Shown piece after piece: positions 18,411-27,408 of a DNA stretch of 64,000 bases (positions are counted from its first letter, which is position 1; the number at the start of each line of letters is the position of its first letter). Both the position numbers and the translations under genes were made by a program. Location of the stretch: positions 147,364 through 211,363 of the forward strand of contig JAJPKR010000061.1 of assembly GCA_021323595.1 (NCBI GenBank). The letters run 5' to 3'. This DNA comes from Terriglobia bacterium. GTDB taxonomy: Bacteria > Acidobacteriota > Terriglobia > Terriglobales > SCQP01. The notes under the pieces were generated by a model that did not search any database, had not been told where the DNA came from, and saw nothing but the letters and a program-made list of their open reading frames with translations.

Positions 18411-19856
18411 CTACTCGGCGCCGCCGCCGAGGAAGGCTTTCATGGTGCGATACATCGCCCAATCATCCACCTTCGACGACAGCTCGTAGGGCGAGTGCAT
18501 CGAGAGCAGCGGCACGCCCAGATCAATGACGTTCATGTTCTGTGCCGAAAAGAACAGGCCGATGGTGCCGCCGCCGCCGATGCCCTCGACGTAGGTCGAG
18601 GTCTGCCAAGGGATGCGCTCGGCCTCGAACATGCGGCGGAAGCGGGCGATCATCTCCGAGTTGGCGTCAAAGCCGTGGCCGTAGCGCTTGAGCGCAACAC
18701 CCTCGCCCAGGCGCGCCGCGTTATCGGGCTCCTGCACCTGGGGAAAGTTGGGGTTGATGCCGGTGTTGCAATCGGCCGAGATGACGCTGGTGCGGTCCTT
18801 GGCCTGGCGCAGCGCCAGCGGCGTGAAACGCGCGCCCAGGTCGGCGCTGAGCAAGCCGGTCAGGACGGTATCGAGAAACTGCGAATCGGCGCCGGTGTCG
18901 TTGACGCTGCCGACCTCTTCATTATTCGTCCAATAAACCAGGGCGGTCTTATCCGGCGCGCCCTCGGTGTCGAGCAGCGCGCGCAGCGCCACGAAGGAGA
19001 GCAAGCGGTCGTCCTGGCCGTAGGCGGCGATCAGGGCGCGGTCGAGCCCGGCATCGGCAGGGGGAGTGTTGGGCGTCAAGATCAACTCGGCGCTGGTGAA
19101 ATCCGCCGGGCCGACGTGATAACGGGCGAAGAGCTGCGCGAGCGCCTGCGCCATGACGCCGCCGGAAGCGAGCGGCTCGCTCGCCGCCACGGGCAGCATT
19201 TCTTCGGTGGAGATGACTTCGGTGTAGGTGCGATTGCGGAAGGGGCGGTCCACATGCGGAGCGACGTCGGGGATGACGAAAACCGGGTCGCCCGGCGCCA
19301 GCCCGATCGAGACCTCGACGCGCGTGCCGTCGGCGCGGTCAATGTGGCCGGTCAGCGCCAGCGGGCGATTGACCCACTGATAGTGCTTGAGGCCGCCGTG
19401 CGTCAGCACGTGCAGCACCACGAAGTCCTGCTTGGCGACCAGCGGGTTGGCCTTCAGCTCCAGCCAGGGGGAATCGGCGTGGGCGCCGACGATGCGGAAG
19501 CCCTGCGCGCCGCCCTCGCGGCCTTGGATGCCGAGCAGCAGCGCCCGGCCGCGGTTATTGACGTAAAAGCGCGCGCCCGGCGCCAGGTGCTCGCCGGGTT
19601 TCCATTCCGCGAAGCCATGCGCCCGGGCGCGGCGAATGCCCTCGGCCACCGCCAATTGATTTTGCCGGGCGACGTTCAAGAAGGCCTTGATGTCGTCGCC
19701 GAAGGCGAAGACTGCTTGGCGCTCGGCGGGAGTCAGCGCCAGCCAGGCCGACTGCCGCTCGGGAAGCTGCGCCGCCGGCGCCGGCGACACCGATTGCGCC
19801 AACCCCGCCGCCAGCAAGCCGGCCGTCAGGGCGAAAACCGCAAACACATGGGACAT
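18411..19856 (-). CDS. M18 family metalloaminopeptidase, exported
   Basis: This 481-residue dizinc aminopeptidase starts at ATG 19856 (MSHVFAVFALTAGLLAAGLA); this start gives a clear signal peptide and an 11-base gap after the upstream gene. The M18 metal-site motifs appear in order: GAHADSPWLELK, SADCNTGINP, TNNEEVGS and a late SMHSPYELSS. M18 enzymes remove N-terminal acidic or neutral residues and form large dodecamers in the cytosol. A signal peptide is unusual for the family, suggesting peptide digestion in the periplasm or outside the cell. It is probably co-transcribed with the upstream secreted protein. Confidence 0.92.
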   Translation of the reverse strand: MSHVFAVFALTAGLLAAGLAQSVSPAPAAQLPERQSAWLALTPAERQAVFAFGDDIKAFLNVARQNQLAVAEGIRRARAHGFAEWKPGEHLAPGARFYVNNRGRALLLGIQGREGGAQGFRIVGAHADSPWLELKANPLVAKQDFVVLHVLTHGGLKHYQWVNRPLALTGHIDRADGTRVEVSIGLAPGDPVFVIPDVAPHVDRPFRNRTYTEVISTEEMLPVAASEPLASGGVMAQALAQLFARYHVGPADFTSAELILTPNTPPADAGLDRALIAAYGQDDRLLSFVALRALLDTEGAPDKTALVYWTNNEEVGSVNDTGADSQFLDTVLTGLLSADLGARFTPLALRQAKDRTSVISADCNTGINPNFPQVQEPDNAARLGEGVALKRYGHGFDANSEMIARFRRMFEAERIPWQTSTYVEGIGGGGTIGLFFSAQNMNVIDLGVPLLSMHSPYELSSKVDDWAMYRTMKAFLGGGAE

Positions 19857-19867
19857 GAGGGGGAGCC

Positions 19868-20509
19868 TTATTGACCGCTGGCCAGCGCCTGCACGGAGGC
19901 CTTGATCTGGTCGCCGCCCAGCTTGAAATCCACGGTGTCGGATTGCGACGGGCAGCAGCGCGGATCGCCCGCCGCGAACACCGCGGAAACGATGCGCAGC
20001 CGCCGCTTCTTCTCGAGGTAATGGGCGTTGAGGCCGCCGCGGCAATCGAAGGTGATTTGATCCATCACCTCGACCCGCTGGTCGCGCCGCTCCAGAAGCT
20101 GCGCCACGCCGGTGCAGACCGGCGTGCCGTGGCCGGCATAGAAGGTGCCGATCACGATGGCCGCCTGGTGATCCGGCGCATGGGGCAAATCCGCTTGCAC
20201 GACTTGGATCACATCGAACTCGAAGGGATTGGCGGCGGCGTTGCGATGATTATAGACGCCATCCACGACAGGGGCTTCGACTTGCTCGGGGATGCCGGCG
20301 CGGGTGGCGTCCGGGGTCGCCTGGGTCGCGAAGAGCCGGTAGGAGAAGTTGCGGAAATCGATCTGCGCGAGCGGCGGCGCGGGCGCGGGGGCGGGCAGAT
20401 AGACTCCGAGCGGCAAGAGCGTGATGCCGCCGTAGGTCTTCATCTTTCCGCTGGCGGCCCAGGCCACGCTCAGCGCTCCACACACGACGCAAAGCGCGAT
20501 ACGACGCAT
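19868..20509 (-). CDS. secreted protein with a C-terminal CCPS motif, unknown function
   Basis: This 213-residue protein starts at ATG 20509 (MRRIALCVVCGALSVAWAAS), giving a signal peptide of about 20 residues; the much longer open frame upstream is not coding. The mature part holds an FRNFSYRLFATQ segment, an AIVIGTFYAGHGTP segment and a conserved-looking DPRCCPSQSDTVDFKL block near the C-terminus, reminiscent of secreted LppP/LprE-type hypotheticals. Four cysteines in the mature region suggest disulphides. It is followed by the exported M18 peptidase gene after 11 bases. Function is not known. A TACACT -10 box lies 19 bases upstream. Confidence 0.75.
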   Translation of the reverse strand: MRRIALCVVCGALSVAWAASGKMKTYGGITLLPLGVYLPAPAPAPPLAQIDFRNFSYRLFATQATPDATRAGIPEQVEAPVVDGVYNHRNAAANPFEFDVIQVVQADLPHAPDHQAAIVIGTFYAGHGTPVCTGVAQLLERRDQRVEVMDQITFDCRGGLNAHYLEKKRRLRIVSAVFAAGDPRCCPSQSDTVDFKLGGDQIKASVQALASGQ

Positions 20510-20528
20510 AGTGACGCGGCAGGGGACC

Positions 20529-20534
20529 AGTGTA
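20529..20534 (-). promoter_or_regulatory. -10 box of the secreted protein/M18 operon
   Basis: TACACT on the minus strand in the context GGCGTACACTGG, which also occurs upstream of dps at 27379-27390. Confidence 0.4.
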
Positions 20535-20625
20535 CGCCATCCGCGCAGACCGCGGCTCGCCCGCGCGCGCCCGCGGCGCTCGCAGGCCGCGGGCCGGCCG
20601 GTGGTGCCCGCGCCGCCGCCGGACT

Positions 20626-21465
20626 TCAGCGATGCGCGGCGTCGGCCAGCCGCCCGGCGCGTTCGGCGGCGCGGCTGACGGCCTTGATCAGGGCCACGCG
20701 CAAGCCGCCGGCCTCGAGCTCGAGAATGCCGTCCACGGTGCAGCCGGCGGGGGTGGTGACCGCGTCCTTGAGCTTGGCCGGATGCTCCCCCGTAGCGAGC
20801 ACCATGCCGCCGGCGCCGACGACGGTTTGCGCCGCCAGCTCCAAGGCGAGGTCGCGGGGCAAGCCCACGCGCACGCCGCCCTCGGCCAGCGACTCGATGA
20901 CCATGTAGATGAACGCGGGACCGCTGGCGCTGAGGCCGGTGACGGCGTCCAAATGCCGCTCCTCGACGACGACCGCACGGCCGACGGAGCAAAACAGCGC
21001 GCGCGCCAGCTGCAACTGCGCCGGCGAGACGCGCGTGCCGCTGGCGAGGGCGGTCATGCCCTGGCCGATCAGCGCCGGCGTGTTGGGCATGGCGCGGACC
21101 ACCGCGGACCCGGCTCCCGCCTGCCGCTCGATCTGCGCCGTGGTCACCGACGCCGCCACAGAGACGAGCAGGACGCCGGGCGCCAGCGCTTCCGCTACTT
21201 CGCTCACCACCGGCAGCACCAGGCTGGGCTTGAGCGCCAGCACCACCACCTCGGCGCCGCGGGCGGCGTCCGCGTTGTCGAGCGTGGCGGCCACGCCGAA
21301 GGTCTCGCTCAACCACTCCGCCCGCGGCGCCCGGCGCGCGGAGACGTGAATCTGCCGCCGCGCCGCGAAGCCGGATTCCAGCATGCCGCGCACCAGCGCC
21401 TCGCCGATCTTGCCGCAGCCGAGCACGGCGATCTTATTGCCTTCGAATTTCTCCGCGTTCACCAT
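20626..21465 (-). CDS. proC: pyrroline-5-carboxylate reductase
   Basis: This 279-residue NAD(P)H-dependent enzyme catalyses the last step of proline synthesis. The dinucleotide loop AVLGCGKIGEAL is near residue 13, the RAMPNTPALIGQGMTAL block is central, and the family signature covers GLSASGPAFIYM through TTPAGCTVDGI in the C-terminal helical dimer domain. Length is typical. It lies 94 bases after purN on the same strand and may be co-transcribed with purM-purN. The first few residues (MVNAEKFEGN) precede the Rossmann fold, so an alternative start is unlikely. Confidence 0.95.
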   Translation of the reverse strand: MVNAEKFEGNKIAVLGCGKIGEALVRGMLESGFAARRQIHVSARRAPRAEWLSETFGVAATLDNADAARGAEVVVLALKPSLVLPVVSEVAEALAPGVLLVSVAASVTTAQIERQAGAGSAVVRAMPNTPALIGQGMTALASGTRVSPAQLQLARALFCSVGRAVVVEERHLDAVTGLSASGPAFIYMVIESLAEGGVRVGLPRDLALELAAQTVVGAGGMVLATGEHPAKLKDAVTTPAGCTVDGILELEAGGLRVALIKAVSRAAERAGRLADAAHR

Positions 21466-21559
21466 GAGTCCTCTCCCCCGCCCCGGCGGCGGCGCGCCTT
21501 TCGCCGCTTGGCCCGGCCTGCCGCCGCCTCGCGCAGCGTCCGGGATCCCCGGAGCCCGC

Positions 21560-22165
21560 CTAAGCCATGATCACGCGCCGGCCTTCGATCCGGTAGCGGC
21601 CGCCGAGCACCAAGCGCAGCGCCTCGGGATAGAGCCGATGCTCCTGCTCGAGGATGCGCGCGGCGAGCGTATCTTCGTCGTCGTCGTCCCGAACCGGCAC
21701 GATCGCCTGGGCGATGATCGGGCCGCCGTCCACGGTTTCGTCCACGAAATGCACGGTGCAGCCGGCGAACTTCACTCCGTAATCGAGCGCCTGCTTTTGC
21801 GCTTCCAAGCCGGGAAAGGCCGGCAGCAGCGACGGATGAATGTTGAGAATCTTGCCCCGGTACTGCTCGATGAAGTAGCCGCTCAAGAGGCGCATGTAGC
21901 CGGCCAGGCAAACCCATTCCACGCCCCGGGCGCGCAGCAGCTCGACGACCTGGCGGTCATAGGCCTCGCGCTCCTGGCCGCTGCCGGCGAGCGCCGCCGT
22001 CTCGAAGCCGAGGCGGCGCGCGATCTCCAGCCCCGGCGCCGCGGGCCGGTTGGAGAAGACGAGCGCGATCTCGGCCGGCACCATGCCGTCCCGGACCGCC
22101 CGCGCCAGCGCCTCGAAGTTCGAGCCGCGGCCGGAAAGCAAGATCGCCAGGCGCGGCACGGTCAT
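21560..22165 (-). CDS. purN: phosphoribosylglycinamide formyltransferase PurN
   Basis: This 201-residue folate-dependent enzyme formylates GAR. The start MTVPRLAILLSGRGSNF is at 22165; the longer frame upstream overlaps purM and is not used. Catalytic residues are visible in ILNIHPSLLPAF (Asn, His) and HFVDETVDGGPII (Asp). The ATG overlaps the purM stop by four bases (ATGA), a tight coupling seen in many bacterial purMN pairs. The following gene is proC. Confidence 0.96.
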   Translation of the reverse strand: MTVPRLAILLSGRGSNFEALARAVRDGMVPAEIALVFSNRPAAPGLEIARRLGFETAALAGSGQEREAYDRQVVELLRARGVEWVCLAGYMRLLSGYFIEQYRGKILNIHPSLLPAFPGLEAQKQALDYGVKFAGCTVHFVDETVDGGPIIAQAIVPVRDDDDEDTLAARILEQEHRLYPEALRLVLGGRYRIEGRRVIMA

Positions 22166-23181
22166 CGCCAGCGCACCTCCGGCCGGCCGGGCACGATGCG
22201 ACCGAGCACGAAGAACTTTTCGCGGCCGCGCAAGCGCGCCGCCACCTCGTTGAGCTTCGACGGCGCCACGACCAAAATCATGCCAATGCCGAGATTGAAC
22301 GTGCGCCGCATCTCCGCCAGAGGCACGGGGCCCAGCCGCTCGAGCACGCGGAAGATCGGCGGCCATTCCCAGCTCGCGGCGTCAATCTCGGCGGCACAGT
22401 TCGGGGGCAAGATGCGCGGCAGATTTTCGGTGATGCCGCCGCCGGTGATGTGCGCCATGCCGCGCAAGGCGCGGCGCTCGAGCAAGGGGGCGAGCAAGGC
22501 CCAGTACTGGCGATGCGGCGCGAGCAAGGCTTCGCCGACGGTGGCGCCGAGCTCGGGGAGACGGTCCTCGAGGCGGTAGCCGGCTTGCTCCAGCAGCAGC
22601 CGCCGCGCCAGCGAATAGCCGTTCGTATGCAGGCCGGCCGAGCGCAAGCCGAGCAGCAGGTCGCCGCGGCGGATGCCGCGCGGCAGCAGGCGGCCGGCTT
22701 CCGCCACGCCCACGATGCAGCCCGCCAGGTCGTATTCGCCGGGTGCATAGAAGCCGGGCATCTCGGCGGTCTCGCCGCCGATCAGCGCGCAGCCGTTCTC
22801 GCGGCAGCCGCGGCCGATGCCGCGCACGACCTGGGCGACCAAAGCTTCGTCCATGCGCCCCAGCGCCAAATAGTCCAAGAAGAAGAGGGGGCGGGCGCCT
22901 TGCACCAAGATGTCGTTGACGCAATGGTTGACCAGGTCGCGGCCGACAGTATCGTGGCGGCCGGCGGCGATCGCCACCTTGAGTTTGGTGCCGACGCCGT
23001 CAATGCTCGAAACCAGCACCGGCTGCCGCACGCCGCGGAGCCGGAACAGGCCGCCGAAGCTGCCCCCGGCCAGCACGCCGCGCGTGAAGGTGCGGCGTGC
23101 CAGGCGCTTGATCTCCGCCTTGGCGCGGGTAGCGGCGGCGATATTGACGCCGGCATCGGCGTATGTGCTCGCCTGGCCCAT
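22162..23181 (-). CDS. purM: phosphoribosylformylglycinamidine cyclo-ligase PurM
   Basis: This 339-residue enzyme closes the imidazole ring to form AIR. The start MGQASTYADAGVNI at 23181 is the usual PurM opening; the longer frame upstream runs into GH13-gene DNA and is not used. Family landmarks are SSIDGVGTKLKVA, the VNHCVNDILVQGARPLFFLDY block, GGETAEMPGFY and HITGGGITENLPR. A TACAAT box ends 5 bases before the ATG, so the mRNA is probably leaderless. It is the first gene of the purM-purN pair. Confidence 0.96.
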   Translation of the reverse strand: MGQASTYADAGVNIAAATRAKAEIKRLARRTFTRGVLAGGSFGGLFRLRGVRQPVLVSSIDGVGTKLKVAIAAGRHDTVGRDLVNHCVNDILVQGARPLFFLDYLALGRMDEALVAQVVRGIGRGCRENGCALIGGETAEMPGFYAPGEYDLAGCIVGVAEAGRLLPRGIRRGDLLLGLRSAGLHTNGYSLARRLLLEQAGYRLEDRLPELGATVGEALLAPHRQYWALLAPLLERRALRGMAHITGGGITENLPRILPPNCAAEIDAASWEWPPIFRVLERLGPVPLAEMRRTFNLGIGMILVVAPSKLNEVAARLRGREKFFVLGRIVPGRPEVRWR

Positions 23182-23186
23182 GTAGC

Positions 23187-23192
23187 ATTGTA
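23187..23192 (-). promoter_or_regulatory. -10 box of purMN, leaderless geometry
   Basis: TACAAT on the minus strand ends 5 bases before the purM ATG. Normal spacing places the first transcribed base at or within 1-2 bases of the A of the ATG. Confidence 0.5.
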
Positions 23193-23231
23193 CCGACCCC
23201 GGCGGCGGCAGGCCGGCACAGCACGCGCGGT

Positions 23232-26200
23232 CTAGCGGCGGCGCGCGGGCTGGCGGCGGGGCGTGGGCTGGCGGCGGGGCGTGGGCTGGCGGCGGGGCGT
23301 GGGCTGGCGGCGGGGCGCGGGCTTCGCGGAAATGGGCGCTGCGTCGAGGGCGGCGGCGCGAAAGCCCAGCGCGCGCGCTTCGTCGCGCAGCGACGCCACG
23401 AGCGCCTGCAGGGCGCGGACGCGGGCCGGCCGCCGGCGCGGGGCCGCCGTCGCGATGGCCGGCAGCGCCAGCCACGGCAGCGCGCGCTCGAAGCCCTCCT
23501 GCGCGAAGTAGCGCTCGCCGCGGTATTCGTGCAAGCCGATCAGCCAGGCGAGGTCGGCGTCGCTCGACCACTCCGGCACGCCGCCGCGCGGCGCCGGGGC
23601 GCGCTGCCGCCCGCGGCGGGGCGGCGGCGGCGCGAGCGCATGCGCGAACGAAGCCCGCACCAGCGCCGCCAGCCGCCAGCGCTCTTCGCCGTCGAGCCCC
23701 AGCTCCTGCAGCGCCTCGGCCAAGGGCGCGCGCAGGCGCAGCTCGTCGAAGAGGCGCGCAGCGGTTTGCGGCGAGTCGCCGGCGAGGGCGGCGAGCGCGC
23801 TCCAGGCCAGCCAGGCGGCGCGGGCGGCGGCCGGAACGGCCGCGCCCGGCCCGGCCTCCGGCACGAGCGCAGGCGCGGTCCGGCACAGGCGGTCAAGCGC
23901 GAGCAGCGCGCCGCGCAGCGCCGCGGCCTGCCGTGCCGGCGCGGCGGCGACCGGGAGCCCGGCGGCGCGCCCGGCCGCCGTCGCCGCCCAGCGCCCCGCC
24001 TCGTCGGCGAAGCGCGCGAAGGCCGGCGCCGTTTCGCGCAGCAGACGCGCGGGGGTGCGGGCGCACGCCCAGGCGCGCAGGCGCGACGGCGCCAGCAACT
24101 CCCGCCACGCGGCGTGCACGCCGCGCAGCTCCAGCCCCCGCAAGGCCTCGGCCAGGCTCGGCGCGCCGCGGCCGGCGAGCTCCGCCAGCAACTGGCGCCA
24201 AGGGTGAGCGCCGTCGTCGTACAGCTCGCGCCAATCGAGCAGCACCCGGCTTTCGTAGGCTTCGAGCGCCAGCGGCAGGCCCTGCTCGGCGAGGGAAACG
24301 CCGTCGAAGAGATATTCCAGCCCCCCGCGCAGATCGTGGCAGGCGACCAGGACGCCGGGGCCGAGGCGCAATCCCAAGGCTTCGGCGAGCGTGCGCCGAG
24401 CCAGCCGCGCGCCGTCCGCATCGCGCACGGCGCGGGCCGCGCTGACGCGCAGCCAGCCCTGCGCGCGCGCGTAGCGGTTGTGATAGACGACCAGGGCGCG
24501 CTCGCCGCCGCGGCGGTTGGTGAACGCGAAGACGTCTTCGTTGACCGCGCCATCCCCGGCGAAAAAGTCGAAGAGCCAAAACTCCGCCGCTTCGGCGAAG
24601 AGCGCCCGCCGCCGCAGCAGCGGCGTGATTTCGCGCTCGTGGCGCGCCACCAGCTCGGCGTCCGGGGTCTCGTCGAGCAGCGGGCGGCGGAAATCCATGC
24701 CGTATTTTTCGCCGAAGCCTTCGAACTGACCGTGGCCGAACATCGGCAGTCCCGGCAGCGTCGCCAGCAGCGTGCAAACGCCGAAGTATTTGTCGCCCTT
24801 GCCGAACTGATCCACCGCGGTGCGCTCGTCGGGGTTGTTCATGAAATTGACGTAGCGCTTGAGAATCTCGGGATCGAACTCGAGCGTCTGCTTGAGCACC
24901 GCGCGGTAGTTGGCGTTGCGCTCGTCGCGCAGCATGTTCATGAAGGCGCTGTTGTAAACCCGGTGCATGCCGAGGGTGCGGACGAAGTAGCCTTCCATAA
25001 GCCAGAAGGCCTCGGCCAGCAGCAAGGTATCGGGCGCTTCCGCCGCGACGCGGTCCACAACCTGGCGCCAAAACTCCTCCGGCATGGCGCGATCGAACTC
25101 CTCGGCGGTCATGCCGAACTCCGCGCGCGAGGGAATGGCGCCGGCGGTGCCGGGCGCCGGGAACCACAGCCGCTGGTAATGCCGCTTCGCGAGGGTCATG
25201 GCGGCGTCGAAGCGGAGGATGGGAAAGCGGCGGGCGACGGCGAGGATGGTCTGGATCATCGCCTCGCGCACCGCCGGGTTGAGGTAATCGAGCTGCGCGC
25301 TGTCGTTCCAGGGGAAGCTGGTGCCGTCGTTGCCGTGATAGAGGTAGCGCGTGTCGCCGCTCGCGCGGTCGCGGCGCTGGAACACCACCGCCGCGTCGGT
25401 GCGGTCGTAGTAGTGGTCCTCGATCCTGATCTCGGCGCGCGCGTCGCTCGACAAATCGGGGCCGGTGAAGCGATAGGCGGGGAAAGGCGGATCGGGCCGC
25501 GCCAGGAACCAATCGGGATGCTCGATCACCCAGGGCGAATCCAGCCCCATGTGATTGGTGACCAAATCGCTGGCGAGGCGGATGCCGCGGCGCGCCGCGC
25601 GCTGCCGCAATTCGGCGCAGGCCGCCTCGCCCCCCAGGTCGGCGGCGACGGTGTATTGGCGGATGGAATAGGCCGAGGCCTCGGCCTGGGGATTGCCGGT
25701 CAATTGCTTGATGCGCCGCGAGGCGGGGCTGCGTTCCCACAGGCCGATCAGCCATAGCGCGGTGAAGCCGCGCGCCGCCAGGCAATCGAGCTCGGCGTCG
25801 GGAATCTGGTCCAGGCGCTCGATCGCGCGTCCGTACTGGCGCGAGAGCTGCGCCAGCCAGACATAGGCGTTCTTGGCGAGGAGGACGACGCGGGGCATCC
25901 AGTCGAGATCGGGGCTGAAGCGCTCGGCCTCGGCCGGGGTGAACCGCGGAATCGCCGCCGCGCTGGAATCGCCGGCGCCGCCGCCGCCGGCGGCGGCGAG
26001 CCAGCGCGCCAGCGCCAATTCTTCTTCTTGCAGGAAGTCCAAGCCGGCGGTGATCTCCGCCAGGAGATCGCCGATCAGCTCGCCCCAATGCTCGCGAATC
26101 CAGGCCAACTGGCCGGCGAGGGAATGCGGCGAAGCCAGGGCCGGCGCGAGCAGGAAATCGAAGACGTTTTGCCCCCGCCGCCCGACGCCGGGCTGGGAGG

Positions 26201-26669
26201 CGAAGAAGGCCGGCCAGCGCGCGGCCATCTCGCCGTAGGCGGTGGCGCGCGCCAGTTCGTGATCGTCGAAGAGCTCGCGCAAGGCGGCGAGCGCGGGATT
26301 GAGATTGCGCAGGCGGAGCAGCAGCAATTGCTCGAGCGCGGCCAGGCGATGCGCCGCCAGCCAGCGCTCGAGGCTTTCAGCGCCGCGATAGACGACCAGC
26401 GGCGGGAAGCGCGCGGCGCCGGCGGCGAGCGCGGCTTCGAGGCGGTCCGCGCCGAGCTGCGCCGCAAACCAGTCGAGCGCGGGCGGCAGCGCGCGCGAGC
26501 GCGCCAGCACGGCGTGCATCGCCGCCGCGATCAGCGCCATCGCGTGCACCGCGGCGGGCGAAACGCCCATGCGCCCGGCCAGCTCCCGCGCCGCGCGCCA
26601 GCCGTCGAGCGGCGCCGCGAAGCGATACCGGTCGCGCGCCGGCCGCGCCAGATGCAGCTCGAACTCCAC
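23232..26669 (-). CDS. very large GH13 alpha-amylase-family protein with basic repeat tail
   Basis: Starting from GTG 26669, this is a 1145-residue protein. A helical N-terminal region of ~300 residues precedes a GH13 barrel: region I SDLVTNHMG, nucleophile Asp488 (RFDAAM), acid/base Glu553 (LLLAEAFW) and the third acid Asp614 (NNPDERTA). A beta-rich domain and a helical region of ~350 residues follow. The extreme C-terminus repeats PRRQPT four times and ends in RRR. There is no signal peptide, so it probably acts on alpha-glucans inside the cell. The length is over twice that of typical amylases. An upstream in-frame ATG (26867) would overlap dps and add a low-complexity Arg-rich leader, so I reject it. 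Confidence 0.85.
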   Translation of the reverse strand: MEFELHLARPARDRYRFAAPLDGWRAARELAGRMGVSPAAVHAMALIAAAMHAVLARSRALPPALDWFAAQLGADRLEAALAAGAARFPPLVVYRGAESLERWLAAHRLAALEQLLLLRLRNLNPALAALRELFDDHELARATAYGEMAARWPAFFASQPGVGRRGQNVFDFLLAPALASPHSLAGQLAWIREHWGELIGDLLAEITAGLDFLQEEELALARWLAAAGGGGAGDSSAAAIPRFTPAEAERFSPDLDWMPRVVLLAKNAYVWLAQLSRQYGRAIERLDQIPDAELDCLAARGFTALWLIGLWERSPASRRIKQLTGNPQAEASAYSIRQYTVAADLGGEAACAELRQRAARRGIRLASDLVTNHMGLDSPWVIEHPDWFLARPDPPFPAYRFTGPDLSSDARAEIRIEDHYYDRTDAAVVFQRRDRASGDTRYLYHGNDGTSFPWNDSAQLDYLNPAVREAMIQTILAVARRFPILRFDAAMTLAKRHYQRLWFPAPGTAGAIPSRAEFGMTAEEFDRAMPEEFWRQVVDRVAAEAPDTLLLAEAFWLMEGYFVRTLGMHRVYNSAFMNMLRDERNANYRAVLKQTLEFDPEILKRYVNFMNNPDERTAVDQFGKGDKYFGVCTLLATLPGLPMFGHGQFEGFGEKYGMDFRRPLLDETPDAELVARHEREITPLLRRRALFAEAAEFWLFDFFAGDGAVNEDVFAFTNRRGGERALVVYHNRYARAQGWLRVSAARAVRDADGARLARRTLAEALGLRLGPGVLVACHDLRGGLEYLFDGVSLAEQGLPLALEAYESRVLLDWRELYDDGAHPWRQLLAELAGRGAPSLAEALRGLELRGVHAAWRELLAPSRLRAWACARTPARLLRETAPAFARFADEAGRWAATAAGRAAGLPVAAAPARQAAALRGALLALDRLCRTAPALVPEAGPGAAVPAAARAAWLAWSALAALAGDSPQTAARLFDELRLRAPLAEALQELGLDGEERWRLAALVRASFAHALAPPPPRRGRQRAPAPRGGVPEWSSDADLAWLIGLHEYRGERYFAQEGFERALPWLALPAIATAAPRRRPARVRALQALVASLRDEARALGFRAAALDAAPISAKPAPRRQPTPRRQPTPRRQPTPRRQPARRR
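23247..23318. repeat. 18-bp in-frame tandem repeat, four copies
   Basis: Four near-perfect copies of an 18-base unit (plus-strand GGGCTGGCGGCGGGGCGT) lie at 23247, 23265, 23283 and 23301; only the last base of the fourth differs. On the minus strand they encode the PRRQPT tail of the GH13 protein. Such arrays expand and contract by replication slippage. Confidence 0.95.
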
Positions 26670-26833
26670 CGCTTCTATTGTCGCCCGCGCGCCGCGGCGG
26701 GGCGATCGCGCGCCAGCCGCGCGGCGCGCCCGCGGCCCGGCACGGCTGCGCCGCTCCTCGCGCGACTCGCCTTGCAGCCCTCGAGTCCGCGCGCAGGCTG
26801 CCGCGCGAGGCCGGGCACGGGGCGCGAAAGGGT

Positions 26834-27352
26834 TCAGGCGCGGCGGCCGGCCTCGGTCAGGAACCAAGCCCGGCGCTGCGCTTCGTCGATCCAGATTTCC
26901 AAGAGGCTCGCGGTCGCGACGTCGCGCTTCTCCTCGCAGAGATTGTGGACGGCGAGCATGCGGGCCGCGAACTCTTGGTTGTCTTCGCGCAGCTCGGCCA
27001 GCATGTCGCCGGGATCCACGAAGTCGCGGTCGTTGTCGGCAACGCGCTGGAGGCGGGCGATCTCTCCCACCGAGCGCAGGGTGGCGCCGCCGATCTTGCG
27101 CACGCGCTCGGCGATGGGATCGATCATCGCGAAGATCTGCGCCGCTTGTTCATCGAGCAGCAGATGGTAGTCGCGAAAATGCGGGCCGCCGATGTGCCAG
27201 TGGAAGTTCTTGGTCTTGACGTAGAGGCCGAAGGAGTCGGCCAGCAAAAGATTGAGCGCGCCCGAGAGCTCCTTGACCGTCTCCGGGTCGAAGCCGGCGC
27301 GGGGCGCGAAGCGCGCCTGCCGGCGCATCGCCAAGGCTGTCTTCTCCGCCAT
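26834..27352 (-). CDS. dps: Dps family DNA-binding ferritin-like protein
   Basis: This 172-residue protein has all Dps ferroxidase residues at classical positions: His51-Trp52, His63, Asp67, Asp78 and Glu82. Dps dodecamers oxidise and store iron using peroxide, and many also coat DNA; the basic N-terminus (residues 1-20 with five Arg/Lys) would support DNA contact. A strong Shine-Dalgarno (GAGGAGGTGA) precedes the ATG, and a TACACT -10 box lies 28 bases upstream of it. It stands between tyrS and the GH13 gene on the same strand, with 56 bases to tyrS. Confidence 0.95.
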   Translation of the reverse strand: MAEKTALAMRRQARFAPRAGFDPETVKELSGALNLLLADSFGLYVKTKNFHWHIGGPHFRDYHLLLDEQAAQIFAMIDPIAERVRKIGGATLRSVGEIARLQRVADNDRDFVDPGDMLAELREDNQEFAARMLAVHNLCEEKRDVATASLLEIWIDEAQRRAWFLTEAGRRA

Positions 27353-27380
27353 GGCTCACCTCCTCAATGCAGACGAGTCC

Positions 27381-27386
27381 AGTGTA
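27381..27386 (-). promoter_or_regulatory. -10 box of dps
   Basis: TACACT on the minus strand lies 28 bases before the ATG. The short leader contains the strong GAGGAGG ribosome-binding site. Confidence 0.4.
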
Positions 27387-27408
27387 CGCCGCCGGCGCGG
27401 GGCGCACG

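Noticed and set aside
26670-26867. Upstream ATG extending the GH13 protein by 66 residues
   Set aside because: The extension is Arg/Ala/Gly low-complexity sequence and would overlap the end of dps; the GTG at 26669 is a better start.
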